NCBI GenBank assembly: GCA_007130045.1 | Contig: SLTG01000038.1 | Span: 1 to 45,480 of the forward strand | DNA: 45,480 nt | From: Opitutales bacterium | GTDB lineage: Bacteria > Verrucomicrobiota > Verrucomicrobiia > Opitutales > T3Sed10-336 | Reading direction: 5' to 3' | Shown here: positions 29,391 through 38,642 of the stretch, in pieces | How the letters are laid out: the number at the start of each line of letters is the position of its first letter | How positions within the stretch are numbered: position 1 is the first letter of the stretch | Position numbers and translations under genes: made by a program | Notes under the pieces: model-generated | The model's input: only the letters and a program-made list of their open reading frames with translations | Databases searched by the model: none | Told to the model about the DNA's origin: nothing

Positions 29391-29703
29391 AGTTGAGCTT
29401 TTCAGTTCCAAGGCAGCATGTTTATGCCGCCTGGCCCTGCGGCAATATGCTGTGGTGGAGAGAAATCCAGCACTCCGGGCCGGGCGATCCCGACGGCAGG
29501 GCACCGGAGACCTCAACTATCAATCCGCAGGCGATCCTCATGGTTGAAGCGATTCTCCTCCCGGTGGCGGAAGGACGATCCGCCGCGGGCGCTGTCCCGG
29601 CGAGGGGTGACGGATCGCGCCATCCGGCACTGTGTGCCTGGTAGCCCAACGAGTGAAGCGGGAAGGCTTGATCCTGCAGAACGGGTGGTTCGTGACTCCG
29701 CCG
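29391..29703. other. Intergenic region without a gene
   Basis: About 310 bases between convergent genes. Several short frames are open, but none has a good start site or a recognisable product. I see no terminator hairpin with a T-run. Confidence 0.5.
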
Positions 29704-30666
29704 TTACCGCAGCGGTTTCAGATTCGCCTCAATCTCCTTTCGCCGCTCCTCGAGAAATGGCGGGAGGGCAAGGCTTTCGCCGAGGCTCTCCAGAGGCTCA
29801 TCGGCGCTGAAGCCCGGTTCATCCGTCGCCAATTCAAACAGGATTCCGTTCGGCTCACGGAAATAGAGGCTGCGGAAATAAAACCGGTCCACCGGCCCGC
29901 TTGAGGGAACGTGGAACTCGTTCAAACGCCGGTTCCAGGAGTCGTGCTCCTCGAACGCGGGCACCCGGAACGCCACGTGATGCACGCCCCCGGCGCCCTG
30001 CCGCGCCGGAGGGGAATCGGGCTCGACCGCAACATGAACCTCGGCGGACGGGCCGCCCTTCCCCATCGAGAAGACATGGACTTCGGCTCCGGACCTGCTT
30101 AAGACATACTCGCGCACGCGCCGCATATTAAGGAGGTTTGTAAGAATGAGGTTCGTGGGCACGTAATCCCGAACGCTGAGCGTGACCGGGCCGAGCCCCC
30201 GGACCTGGTACGCGGACGGCACCGAACTCTTTTCCCAGGTTTCCGCTTCCTCGGGGTCGGGATCCACGACAAAACCGAGCCGCTGGCCCTCCGGATCTTC
30301 AAAATCCAACGTCAGGCGTCCGTCACGGATTGCCGGTTCGTCGTGGCGAACCTCGAGCTCCTCCAACCGCCGGGCCCACCAGTCGATTGCCTCGTCGCCC
30401 GCAACCCGCAACGCGGTTCGTACGATACTGCCGGCGCCTCGCCGTTCAGGGGGGGCCGGCCATTCGAAAAACGTCAGGTCCGTGCCCGGCGTCCCTTTCG
30501 CATCCGCGTAAAAAAGGTGGTAGGCCGAAACATCGTCCTGGTTGACCGTCTTCTTCACCAAACGCATGCCGAGCGTGCGCGTATAGAACGCGTGATTCCG
30601 GGAGGCTTGCGCCGTGATGGCGGTCAGGTGATGAATTCCGGAGAGTTGAAGACTCGTCGTATCCAT
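29704..30666 (-). CDS. Ring-cleaving-type dioxygenase (MhqO/PcpA-like, vicinal oxygen chelate)
   Basis: A 320-residue two-module glyoxalase-fold protein. The N-terminal module begins [38 protein letters not shown]; the second begins [17 protein letters not shown]. The probable iron ligands are the first His of GIHH, His in GVHHVAF and Glu in GILFELATD. This matches the MhqO/MhqE/PcpA-like hydroquinone-type dioxygenases, which open the rings of hydroquinones or catechols; actual substrate unknown. A small gene with a good ribosome site lies 12 bases upstream on the same strand and probably shares the transcript. Confidence 0.88.
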   Translation of the reverse strand: MDTTSLQLSGIHHLTAITAQASRNHAFYTRTLGMRLVKKTVNQDDVSAYHLFYADAKGTPGTDLTFFEWPAPPERRGAGSIVRTALRVAGDEAIDWWARRLEELEVRHDEPAIRDGRLTLDFEDPEGQRLGFVVDPDPEEAETWEKSSVPSAYQVRGLGPVTLSVRDYVPTNLILTNLLNMRRVREYVLSRSGAEVHVFSMGKGGPSAEVHVAVEPDSPPARQGAGGVHHVAFRVPAFEEHDSWNRRLNEFHVPSSGPVDRFYFRSLYFREPNGILFELATDEPGFSADEPLESLGESLALPPFLEERRKEIEANLKPLR

Positions 30667-30678
30667 GGAATCGAGCCC

Positions 30679-30855
30679 CTAAAACGCGTTTCCCAGCCGG
30701 CGCTTCGCCTCGTCGGTTTCGACGCCATCGAACTGTTGTCCGCCGTCGGTCCGGCGGAGCGCGAAGTCGGCTCCGGCCTCTCGAAGAAGCGACGCCGAAG
30801 AGTCTTCTCCGGGTACCAGGCGATGAACGAAATAGTTGGGTTGGGGATTTTCCAT
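30679..30855 (-). CDS. Hypothetical 58-residue protein upstream of the dioxygenase
   Basis: The ATG at 30855 has GGAG six bases upstream, a good ribosome site, and the stop lies 12 bases before the dioxygenase start. Codon use (GAC, GCG, CTC, CGC) resembles the neighbours. The product (MENPQPNYFVHRLVPGEDSS ... DEAKRRLGNAF) is hydrophilic with no membrane helix. I recognise no family. It may be a small partner or regulator of the dioxygenase, or simply a leader frame. Confidence 0.5.
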   Translation of the reverse strand: MENPQPNYFVHRLVPGEDSSASLLREAGADFALRRTDGGQQFDGVETDEAKRRLGNAF

Positions 30856-31097
30856 ACCGAACTCCGGATGCAATTAGAGAGGATTCAGGTTCGTGAAGCA
30901 ACCACGGAGATTGGGACCAGGGGGAAGGGGGAATCGGACGCCGGATGACATGGACAGGTCGATCGTCTTGGAGACCGTCGCTACGGGGCGCGGGAACCAT
31001 GCGCGAAATGACAGCGTGACCAAGGGGCACGCTCAAGATCCGGATTTCCGGGAACGAGGATTTGACCTGTGCATGGGTTTGGGAATAGCGTTCCCGC

Positions 31098-31976
31098 ATG
31101 GAGTTCAGAAAATTAGGCAGAACCGGCTGGGAGATCAGCGCAATCGGCCTGGGAGCCATGCCCCTCTCGCTGAAGGAAGACCGTCCCGGAGAAAAACAGG
31201 CGATCGCCGTCATCCGGGCCGCACTTGACGCGGGTATAAATTTAATCGACACCGCCGACGCCTACTGCCGCGATGACAGCGAGACGGGACACAATGAACG
31301 CATCATCGCCAAGGCCCTTTCCGGCCTTTCCCCGGGGGATCGGGAAAGGATCGTCGTGGCGACCAAGGGCGGGCACGTCCGCCCCGAGGGTCGCTGGCAG
31401 TGCGACGGGCGTCCCGAACACCTTCGCGAGGCCTGCGAAGCCTCCCTGAAAAACCTCGGGCTTGAAGCGATTCCCCTTTACCAGTTTCACCGCCCCGACC
31501 CTGAGGTGCCGTTTGCAGACAGCCTGGGCGAACTCAGGGATCTCAAGGAGGAAGGAAAGATCATCAGTGTCGGCATCAGCAATGTCACCATGTCCCAAAT
31601 CGAAAACGCGGAGAAGGAAGTCGAGATAGTGAGCGTACAGAACCGCTTCTCCCCCAATCATCGAAACCCGGAGACCGACGGGTCCTTTGCGATTTGCCTG
31701 GCCCGCAACATCGCATTTCTTGCATGGAGCCCCCTGAACGGCATGGACAATGCGAAAAAAGTGGGAGAGAACACCCCCGAGGTCCAGGAGATCGCGTCCA
31801 ATCACGGGTTAAGCCCTCAGGCGGTCGTCCTTGCATGGCTGCTTAGCAAAGGTCCCAACATCGTTCCGATACCCGGCGGCAGCCGGGAAGAAAGCATCCG
31901 GGACTCGGCCAAAGCGGCCGACGCAAGACTTTCGCTTGAAGAGATCGTGGCACTCGATACATGCTGGAAGCAATGA
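31098..31976 (+). CDS. Aldo/keto reductase
   Basis: A 292-residue NADPH-type aldo/keto reductase barrel. The catalytic tetrad is visible: Asp51 and Tyr56 (DTADAYCRDD), Lys90 (ATKGG) and His131 (YQFHRPD). The N-terminus LGRTGWEISAIGLGAMPLSL and the C-terminal cofactor part (IVPIPGGSREESIRDSAKA) are typical. Substrate cannot be told. The baeRF-like gene starts 67 bases after the stop and may share the transcript. Confidence 0.93.
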   Translation: MEFRKLGRTGWEISAIGLGAMPLSLKEDRPGEKQAIAVIRAALDAGINLIDTADAYCRDDSETGHNERIIAKALSGLSPGDRERIVVATKGGHVRPEGRWQCDGRPEHLREACEASLKNLGLEAIPLYQFHRPDPEVPFADSLGELRDLKEEGKIISVGISNVTMSQIENAEKEVEIVSVQNRFSPNHRNPETDGSFAICLARNIAFLAWSPLNGMDNAKKVGENTPEVQEIASNHGLSPQAVVLAWLLSKGPNIVPIPGGSREESIRDSAKAADARLSLEEIVALDTCWKQ

Positions 31977-32043
31977 GACGCGCAGCCTTTTCCCGTTTCG
32001 CCCCGAACACGAATCGAATGCGCCAATATCAACGAATTACGCT

Positions 32044-33219
32044 ATGAAAATCGTACTGAAGAACGAAATCGCTCATTTCATGGAAAACCAGGAGTCGCCT
32101 TGTATATCAATATACATGGATACGTTTCGGGCGGGCTCGGAAACGCGTCAGAACCCGGTCAAACTCAAGAATCACCTGAAGGAAGCGGACAAACAGCTCC
32201 AAAGCTTCAAACTGCCGGATGAAGCGCGAAACCGGATTCTTCAACCTGCCCGGAAGCTCCTCGAAGACTACGATTTCTGGCAGCACCAGCATCAGGGCCT
32301 CGCGCTGTTCCTGTCTCCGAAAGGCGCCCGCCACTACCAGCTCCCCTTTCCGGTCAAGGAATCGACCGTCGTGGCAAACGCATTCCACTTGAAGCCGTTA
32401 ATGCCGCTATACACCCGGGACGACCAGTTTTTCCTCTTGTCGCTGGATCAGAAACACGTACACCTTTACGAAGGCAACCGTTACAGCATCCGCGAAAAAC
32501 CCGTGCCGGAACTCCCCAAGAGCCTTGCGGAGGCCCTGCAGTACGACGATTTTGAACCCCTGCTCAACTTTCACGTCGCCGGCCCGACCGGCGCCGGCGC
32601 CGGCCAGCAAAGCCCGGTCTACCACGGTCAGGGCGGCGAGAAAGACCAGCGCCGCGATCAACTGCTGCGCTTTTTCCGTGAAATCGACAAGGCGCTTCAC
32701 GAGTACCTTCGCGAATCCAGAAAACCATTGATTCTTTCCGGGGTCGATTACTACTTCCCGATATATCAGGAGGCGAGTTCATACCCTCATCTCGTCAAGA
32801 AAGGGATCAAGCGCAACTCGGAGAACATGACCGAGCGGGAACTTCACTCAAAAGCATGGGAATTGGTGGACCAGCTTTTCAGGGAAGAACAGAACCGCGC
32901 AGCGGAGCGCTACAAAAAGCTCGCCATGGCGGACAGTGACTCGGGAAAAATCAAAACGGCGGACCAATTCGAAGATGTGATTCCCGCCGCTTTCCAAGGG
33001 CGGGTGGACACCCTTTTCGCGCTCCGGGATCACCGCCAGTGGGGCACGTTCGACGAGCGGACGCTGGAGGTGGAAACCGACGGCAAGGACAGTCTGGACC
33101 GAAAGGATCTCCTCGATTTGGCCGCGCTGTACACGATTCAGCACAATGGCAGAGTGTTCCTTGTTTCGCCGGAGAACATGCCCGAGGACTCCTCTCTTGC
33201 TGCAATCCTGCGGTTTTAG
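32044..33219 (+). CDS. Bacterial archaeo-eukaryotic release-factor-like protein (baeRF)
   Basis: A 391-residue protein related to the bacterial archaeo-eukaryotic release-factor families, most like baeRF3/baeRF7. The start (CISIYMDTFRAGSETRQNPVKLKNHLKEADKQL) is characteristic, followed by LYTRDDQFFLLSLDQKHVHLYEGN and the C-terminal eL30-like part (LIYTIQHNGRVFLVSPENMP region). A Gly/Gln loop, GPTGAGAGQQSPVYHGQGG, lies near 180-198 and recalls the GGQ loop of release factors, though it is not identical. These proteins are predicted to act in ribosome rescue or RNA metabolism; no function is proven. ATG 32044 was chosen because the open frame upstream has no similarity. Confidence 0.78.
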   Translation: MKIVLKNEIAHFMENQESPCISIYMDTFRAGSETRQNPVKLKNHLKEADKQLQSFKLPDEARNRILQPARKLLEDYDFWQHQHQGLALFLSPKGARHYQLPFPVKESTVVANAFHLKPLMPLYTRDDQFFLLSLDQKHVHLYEGNRYSIREKPVPELPKSLAEALQYDDFEPLLNFHVAGPTGAGAGQQSPVYHGQGGEKDQRRDQLLRFFREIDKALHEYLRESRKPLILSGVDYYFPIYQEASSYPHLVKKGIKRNSENMTERELHSKAWELVDQLFREEQNRAAERYKKLAMADSDSGKIKTADQFEDVIPAAFQGRVDTLFALRDHRQWGTFDERTLEVETDGKDSLDRKDLLDLAALYTIQHNGRVFLVSPENMPEDSSLAAILRF

Positions 33220-33238
33220 CCCGCCGGCAAGGATCTGG

Positions 33239-34399
33239 CTAATGATCCCGGTACTGTTTCCCGAACCCCGGATCGGCAGGCGGCAGATAGATCGAAAATG
33301 TCGTCCCGTCCCCCGGCCGGCTGTCCACTTCGATCCATCCGCGATGCCGGTTTAGGATCCCGTAACTGGTCGCCAGGCCGAGCCCGCTCCCCTTCCCGCT
33401 TTTCTTTGTCGTAAAAAACGGCTCGAAGATCCGCGACGTCGTCTCCATATCCATCCCAATCCCGGTATCCGATACCCGGATGCAGATAAACTCCCCCGGC
33501 CTCGAGTCCTGATGATCCTGCGTGCGCGCCTCGCCGACAATCTCGGCGATGGCGCTGAGCACAATACGGCCTCCGTCCGGCATCGCATCTCTGGCATTAA
33601 ACAAGAGATTAAGAAGCACCCTCTCCAACATTGCCCTGTCGCCCGCGACCCAAAGGTCCGCTGACGTCCTTTTTGCAGCGATTTCAATCCCGGCCGGCAT
33701 AGATTCGGTCACCGCCGCGGTGACTTCATGGATCAGCGCGTTCACCTCAACCGGCTGTGCTTTGACGGGTCGTTTCCGGCCGAACATCAGCAGCTCCTGA
33801 ACCAAATCCCCGGCTTTGTCGGCCGCGTCGGCAATCTGATTCAACGACCGGATCGCCGATTTCGGAACCCCCGTCTCTTCACGGATCAAATCCACGTGTC
33901 CCTGGATTATTGTGAGAGTATTGTTGAAGTCGTGCGCGATACCGGATGCGAAATTCCCGACCGCCTCCATTTTCCGGGAATGAAGCAATTGAGTCTCAAG
34001 CGAGGAGCGCTCGATCGCGTAGTGCAGGGAGCGCACCAGAACCGTCGTTTCTATTTGTCCCTTAATCAGATAATCCTGGGCGCCCTCGCGCACCGCGGTA
34101 ACGGCGAAGGCTTCGTCGGTGTGTCCTGTCAAAATCACGATCGGAATCTGAGGCGCTACTTCCCGAATACGCCGAACGGTGTCGATCCCTGTAGCGTCGG
34201 GAAGCGTGATGTCCAGAAGGATTGCGTCAAAGGGTTCATCCGTCAGGCGTTTCACCGCTTCCGAGAGCCGTACAACGTGCGAAAGCACGAAGGTCATCCC
34301 GCTTTCCTCCGACAACAACTCACGCAAGAGCCGTGCATCTCCGGCGTTGTCCTCGACCATGAGAATTCTCATCGTATGATCGTGCTTTGAATGAGTCAT
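33239..34399 (-). CDS. Receiver-histidine kinase (REC-HisKA-HATPase)
   Basis: A 386-residue soluble protein with an N-terminal receiver (MRILMVEDNAGDARLL; Asp63 in AILLDITLPD; Lys in DYLIKGQ) fused to a kinase core. Its H-box is SGIAHDFNNTLTII (His156), N-box NLLFNARDAMPDGG, G1 DTGIGM and G2 GSGLGLATSYGI. This order lets an upstream kinase phosphorylate the receiver and control the second kinase. It lies 19 bases after the stop of the membrane kinase and is the last gene of the receptor-YfiR-kinase block. An ATG at 34372 is an alternative start. Confidence 0.9.
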   Translation of the reverse strand: MTHSKHDHTMRILMVEDNAGDARLLRELLSEESGMTFVLSHVVRLSEAVKRLTDEPFDAILLDITLPDATGIDTVRRIREVAPQIPIVILTGHTDEAFAVTAVREGAQDYLIKGQIETTVLVRSLHYAIERSSLETQLLHSRKMEAVGNFASGIAHDFNNTLTIIQGHVDLIREETGVPKSAIRSLNQIADAADKAGDLVQELLMFGRKRPVKAQPVEVNALIHEVTAAVTESMPAGIEIAAKRTSADLWVAGDRAMLERVLLNLLFNARDAMPDGGRIVLSAIAEIVGEARTQDHQDSRPGEFICIRVSDTGIGMDMETTSRIFEPFFTTKKSGKGSGLGLATSYGILNRHRGWIEVDSRPGDGTTFSIYLPPADPGFGKQYRDH

Positions 34400-34418
34400 C
34401 GGCAGTCCGTTTACATTA

Positions 34419-35912
34419 TCAGTTTGAGCGGGTCAGGGAACGGGGAATCGTGAAGAAAAACACGGAACCCTTCCCGGGTGTCGATTCCACCCACATGATA
34501 CCTCCGTGGCGCTCGACGATCTTCTTGCAGATGGCAAGCCCGATTCCGGTGCCCGGATATTCGGAGTAGCCATGGAGGCGCTGAAAAACATCGAACACCG
34601 AATCGACAAACTTCTCTTCGATTCCAATCCCATTGTCCTCAAAACGGAAGACCCACTCACTCTCGTTCCGCGTCACCGCGATATGGATGCGCGGGGCCTC
34701 TTCTCTCCTGAACTTTATCGCGTTTCCGATCAGGTTTTGAAAAAGTTGAACCAATTGCCGGGCATCCGCAACCACTTCGGGAAGCGATTCGAATGTCACC
34801 TCCGCGCCGCAGTCGTCGATCGCTCCGCGGAGATTCTTGAGCACTTCGCGCATAACCGAGGCGCAATCGACAGTAGTAAACTCCCGACCGCGCGTCCCCA
34901 CCCTGGAGTATTCGAGGAGATCGTTGATGAGGTTTTGCATACGAGCGGAGCCGTCGACCGCATAGTCGATAAACTCAACCGCATCCTGATCCAGTTTGTC
35001 GCGGTAGCGCCGAACCAGCAACTGCATATAGCTCGAAACCATCCGTAACGGCTCCTGAAGGTCGTGCGAAGCCACGTAGGCAAACTGTTCGAGTTCCGCA
35101 TTCGACCGTTCCAGATCCCGGGTCCGGGATTCCAATTCGAGAGTCCTCTCGTGGACGCGCTCCTCCAATTCGTTCTTGGCTCGCCTAAGAGCCGCGTCCT
35201 GCTGCTGAATTTCATCGAGCATCCGGTTGAACGAGTTGACAAGCACGCCGAGTTCGTCCTTCGAATTTCCCGGCACCCTGACCGAATAATCCTTGTTGCG
35301 TGAAATCGTTTCGGCGGCGGAAGCAAGACGTCGAACCGGCTGGAGGACAAGCGACTGGAAATAGACGGACAGAATGAACGTCACCGTCAGCGACCCGGCG
35401 AGCGCGATGCCCACAACGACCGCGTAAAACCCCATTCGTTCGCGCATCCTCCGAAAATCCGCCGTGAGGAAGAATGTGCCCACGATCTCATCCGTACGTT
35501 CGTCGAAGATGATCGTCGAAACGGAAACGTATCCATCCTCGAAATGCGCCCCCTCCGCCGGAGGAATCCAGGGAAACGGATAATCGGAATCCTCGCTGGA
35601 ATATTCGGCAAACAGTTCGCCCTGAGAATCGTAGATTGCCGCTGCGATGATTTGCGAATCGGCCTCCAGGGCGGAAAGGATCTCGGTTGCCTCGGCCTCG
35701 CTCTGGAATTCGACGGCCGGAATACTTGTTTTCCCGAGCATTCGAGCGGTGGTTTCCAGGTCTCTGACCAATGTCTGCCGAAACGTCATGTATTCCTGGA
35801 GGAAAAGCGCCGCACACGCAAGAATCAGAGCGATGGCGCTGGTCAGAACGATGACCAGTGTCAGTTTTTGGCGCAAAGGCAGATTGGGTGACAGGAAAGC
35901 CATCTCAAGCAC
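34419..35912 (-). CDS. Membrane histidine kinase with CHASE8-like sensor and HAMP
   Basis: A 497-residue sensor kinase. Helix 1 at ~15-38, a periplasmic segment ~40-160 resembling CHASE8 (LVRDLETTARMLGKTSIPAVEF ... ATEILSALEADSQIIAAAIYD), helix 2 at ~163-187, HAMP (~188-240, LVLQPVRRLASAAETISRNKDYSVRV), a coiled coil, then a phytochrome-type kinase core: H-box FAYVASHDLQEPLRMV (His283), N-box NLIGNAIKF, G1 DNGIGIE, G2 GTGIGLAICKKIVERHGG. There is no receiver. CHASE8-like sensors also occur in YfiN-type diguanylate cyclases, which YfiR controls. The YfiR-like gene directly upstream, with one base between, suggests the same control here. GTG 35912 or ATG 35903 may be the start. Confidence 0.88.
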   Translation of the reverse strand: MLEMAFLSPNLPLRQKLTLVIVLTSAIALILACAALFLQEYMTFRQTLVRDLETTARMLGKTSIPAVEFQSEAEATEILSALEADSQIIAAAIYDSQGELFAEYSSEDSDYPFPWIPPAEGAHFEDGYVSVSTIIFDERTDEIVGTFFLTADFRRMRERMGFYAVVVGIALAGSLTVTFILSVYFQSLVLQPVRRLASAAETISRNKDYSVRVPGNSKDELGVLVNSFNRMLDEIQQQDAALRRAKNELEERVHERTLELESRTRDLERSNAELEQFAYVASHDLQEPLRMVSSYMQLLVRRYRDKLDQDAVEFIDYAVDGSARMQNLINDLLEYSRVGTRGREFTTVDCASVMREVLKNLRGAIDDCGAEVTFESLPEVVADARQLVQLFQNLIGNAIKFRREEAPRIHIAVTRNESEWVFRFEDNGIGIEEKFVDSVFDVFQRLHGYSEYPGTGIGLAICKKIVERHGGIMWVESTPGKGSVFFFTIPRSLTRSN

Positions 35913-35913
35913 G

Positions 35914-36570
35914 TTATTCCGGTGCCGGCCGGGAGGATTCGTAAACTACCGTCGCGAGGCTCAACAAACGCGAACTCATCTCAAGCCTGTTCCGCTCGGA
36001 AGCAGACACGTTCACGCGGAACGCGATCCGCTGGTCCCTGAAATAAAACTCGATGATTCCTCCGCGCTCGGCGAATCCGTCGATGTCCGAAACGGTGAGC
36101 ACCGGATGATAAGGATGATCGTGGAGAGCATTCACGATATATTCCACAACCTCGGCTTCCGAATCGCTGACAAACAGAAGATGCGACTCAATAAGATCGA
36201 CCATACGCCCCCGGTTGACCTCGACCGAACGCCCGTCGATGGTGCGATCGGCAACGACCGCGTCCAGGATCTCGCCGAAGGGATCCACTCCCAATATCCC
36301 GATTCTGAAAGGCTCGTCGGGTCCATCAAACGCATCCTCCGGCCAATCCACAAATCGAAGAAAATTGTACAGAAAAGCCGCCTTGATCTCATATTCATCC
36401 GCGCCGTCGCTGCTCGAACCGGCGGAAGCGGTGGCCAATAAAGTCGAGAGCACTGCCATCAACACCCACAAGGCGCCCGATACCAAGGTTGCTCCTGCCG
36501 CGGGACTGCGATTCAGCGGGTGGCCGCCCCGATGAGACAACCCTGCTCCACTCTTCCTCAAAACTGCCAT
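35914..36570 (-). CDS. YfiR-like periplasmic protein (DUF4154)
   Basis: A 218-residue exported protein. A hydrophobic stretch (VSGALWVLMAVLSTLLATASAGSSSDG) serves as signal peptide after a long n-region. The mature start EYEIKAAFLYNFLRFVDWPEDAF is the hallmark of the YfiR/DUF4154 family. Then come FRIGILGVDPFGEILDAVV, LLFVSDSE and LTVSDIDGFAERGGIIEFYFRDQRIAFRVN. In Pseudomonas, YfiR in the periplasm inhibits the cyclase YfiN. Here the neighbour is a CHASE8-like kinase. The start overlaps the receptor's stop by 13 bases (the shared ...TGGCAGTTTTGA), so translation is probably coupled. Confidence 0.87.
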   Translation of the reverse strand: MAVLRKSGAGLSHRGGHPLNRSPAAGATLVSGALWVLMAVLSTLLATASAGSSSDGADEYEIKAAFLYNFLRFVDWPEDAFDGPDEPFRIGILGVDPFGEILDAVVADRTIDGRSVEVNRGRMVDLIESHLLFVSDSEAEVVEYIVNALHDHPYHPVLTVSDIDGFAERGGIIEFYFRDQRIAFRVNVSASERNRLEMSSRLLSLATVVYESSRPAPE

Positions 36571-38642
36571 GTGAGCTTCCCGTACACCCCGCGTTCAACC
36601 TCGCCGCTCTGAGAATCGATAAATGACGGCTTTGCCTCGGCGTGCTGCCTCCGTATAAGGTTCTGGCCGACGACCGAAAACTCGACGCCCATACCCTCCG
36701 GTCGCCACGCAAGACGGGCGTCCAACTGTGTATAACCCGGCACATCGATTGACGGCAACCCGTCCACATACCGCGCCCCGACATCCAGTTCCCATCCTTC
36801 GGGAAGAGTCACGGAAGATCGGGCAAAAAACTGGTGGCGGGGACTTCTTTCTTCGGTTTCTTCGACGGTGGTCACGTCCAGGCTGCTCTGGGATGTCCGC
36901 AAGTGCATCCGCAGCAGGCTGTATCCAAAATGCCAGCGCCACTGCTCGCTGGCCTGCAATACCATCGCCGCTTCGCCGCCATACGTCTCTCCCGATATCC
37001 TGTTTTCAGCCTGGAACTCAAATGGCGGATTCGCCGGGTCGCCCCTCGGCTCAAGACTCCGAAGGTTATTGTAATGATTGTAAAAGAGGGAAAAATCAAA
37101 ACGCACATGATCTTCCGGTTGCATACGGTAGCCGAGTTCGTAGGCGATCATATCCTCCGAACGAAATCCGTCCTGGCCGAAAATCGAAACCAGCGCACCG
37201 GATTCCGGATCGTGCCGGTTCAACCGGATGTCGTGCTCGGCGCGCGAGGGTGTGCGAACCGCCCGTGCAACAGACGCCCACACCGCGTAACGTGGTTGCG
37301 GCACCCACAGCACCCGGGTACTTGGCTGGACCTCGAACCCGGTATAATCGTTATGCTCGAACTTCGAGCCCAGAGTCCATGAAAGCCGCTCTTCAATCAA
37401 TTCGATCTCATCCTGGACGAAGGCGCTGAACAGATGATCGGTCCGGTCGTCCGGATCCAGCGTAAGGTCGAAGGAATTCTCGATTCGGTCCGTTGTCATC
37501 CGGTATCCGGCGCCCCACATCAGGTAGTGACGATCGTGATCTTCGAACGGAAACCCATGCTGGAACTGCAAATCAAGGGTCCGTCTATCCTCCCGGAAAA
37601 TATCGGAATCGCGTACGTTTTGGTCGTAATACGCCTGAAACTCCGCATCGGACTCAGCGAGGCCGGAATGCGTCAGGCGGCCCAACAGGTGCCCGCCGCT
37701 GATATTGGTTCTTGCATCACTGAAGGATGCGGGATGCGGAGGGTCGGGATCGACGCGACCGAAGGTATTGTTCAGTGTTCCGTCGTAAATGTCGCCCTGC
37801 ACGGTCAACCGCCCCGGGCCCGGCGACTCGTAATCCGTCCGAAACCCGCCCCGTCGAACGTACCAGCGGTCGTTGGCCTCGCTCTCGTCCGGGGTACGGA
37901 GATTATCACGCTCGAAATGCTTCCCATATATCCGAAAATGGCCGTAATCCCCGAACTCCCCGCCGTAACGCGCGCCGGCGAATCCTCGTTCGTGATTGCC
38001 CGAACCGGCGTACATAAGGCTGCCCTGTGTATCCTCCGCGCCTTTGGTTACGACGTTAACGACTCCGCTGACGGCATTGGCGCCCCACAGGCTTCCTCCC
38101 GGACCGCGAACGACCTCGATCCGGTCGATATCCTCCATAAATGTGTCATGCATATCCCAGAACACACCCGAAAACAGCGGGGTATTAACACTGCGTCCGT
38201 CGATCATCACCAATTGTTTGTTGGCGAACACGTCGGAAAACCCTCGCGAACCGACCGCCCACGTGTGGGAATCCACCCGGCCGACATGCAATCCGGGAAC
38301 CATTCGAAGCGCCTCGGGAATGGAAGTCGCACCGGATCTCCGGATTTCCTCACCGGTGACCACGTGCACTGCCGCCGCCGAACGGTGCAACTGCCGTGAG
38401 CGCCGGGAAAGCGAAATTATCTCGATGTTCGCAAGTTCCTCGATGCTCAAGTCGGCAAGTCTGGATGGCGGCATCGGATCAATCGGAGTCTCCCATGAAT
38501 CCGCGGCGCTCCCCTCTTTCAACGCCGCAAAAAAGAGGCCCAGCGCCCCCAGAACGAATAATGGAATGGACGCTCCGGCAAAAGGATTGCGCCGCAGGCG
38601 GACCCGAAATTCGCCGCGCCCCCGTCCGTTGCCCGCGGACAC
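36558..38642 (-). CDS. TonB-dependent outer-membrane receptor
   Basis: Predicted 694 residues from GTG 38642, which has AGGAAC upstream; the frame is open to TTG 38777 and another GTG lies at 38735. There is no ATG before the signal-like stretch FAGASIPLFVLGALGLFFAALKEGSAAD. A short conserved helix (LADLSIEELANIEIISLSRR) leads into the plug domain (AAAVHVVTGEEIRRSGATSIPEALRMVPGLHV ... IEVVRGPGGSLWGANAVSGVVNVVTKGA) and a 22-strand-type barrel ending GVYGKLTWQF. The terminal Phe is the usual barrel signal. The LSIEELANIEI prefix occurs in receptors linked to YfiR genes. The substrate cannot be told; no TonB, ExbB or ExbD is in the window. It is the first gene of the block. Confidence 0.9.
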   Translation of the reverse strand: MSAGNGRGRGEFRVRLRRNPFAGASIPLFVLGALGLFFAALKEGSAADSWETPIDPMPPSRLADLSIEELANIEIISLSRRSRQLHRSAAAVHVVTGEEIRRSGATSIPEALRMVPGLHVGRVDSHTWAVGSRGFSDVFANKQLVMIDGRSVNTPLFSGVFWDMHDTFMEDIDRIEVVRGPGGSLWGANAVSGVVNVVTKGAEDTQGSLMYAGSGNHERGFAGARYGGEFGDYGHFRIYGKHFERDNLRTPDESEANDRWYVRRGGFRTDYESPGPGRLTVQGDIYDGTLNNTFGRVDPDPPHPASFSDARTNISGGHLLGRLTHSGLAESDAEFQAYYDQNVRDSDIFREDRRTLDLQFQHGFPFEDHDRHYLMWGAGYRMTTDRIENSFDLTLDPDDRTDHLFSAFVQDEIELIEERLSWTLGSKFEHNDYTGFEVQPSTRVLWVPQPRYAVWASVARAVRTPSRAEHDIRLNRHDPESGALVSIFGQDGFRSEDMIAYELGYRMQPEDHVRFDFSLFYNHYNNLRSLEPRGDPANPPFEFQAENRISGETYGGEAAMVLQASEQWRWHFGYSLLRMHLRTSQSSLDVTTVEETEERSPRHQFFARSSVTLPEGWELDVGARYVDGLPSIDVPGYTQLDARLAWRPEGMGVEFSVVGQNLIRRQHAEAKPSFIDSQSGEVERGVYGKLTWQF

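Noticed and set aside
27726-29516. 596-residue open frame antisense to the DUF5069-type and GspF-like genes
   Set aside because: It is a shadow over two supported genes without a start site or domain.
29393-29644. Open frame of 83 residues after the GspF-like gene
   Set aside because: It has no ribosome site or recognisable product, and a competing frame of similar quality overlaps it.
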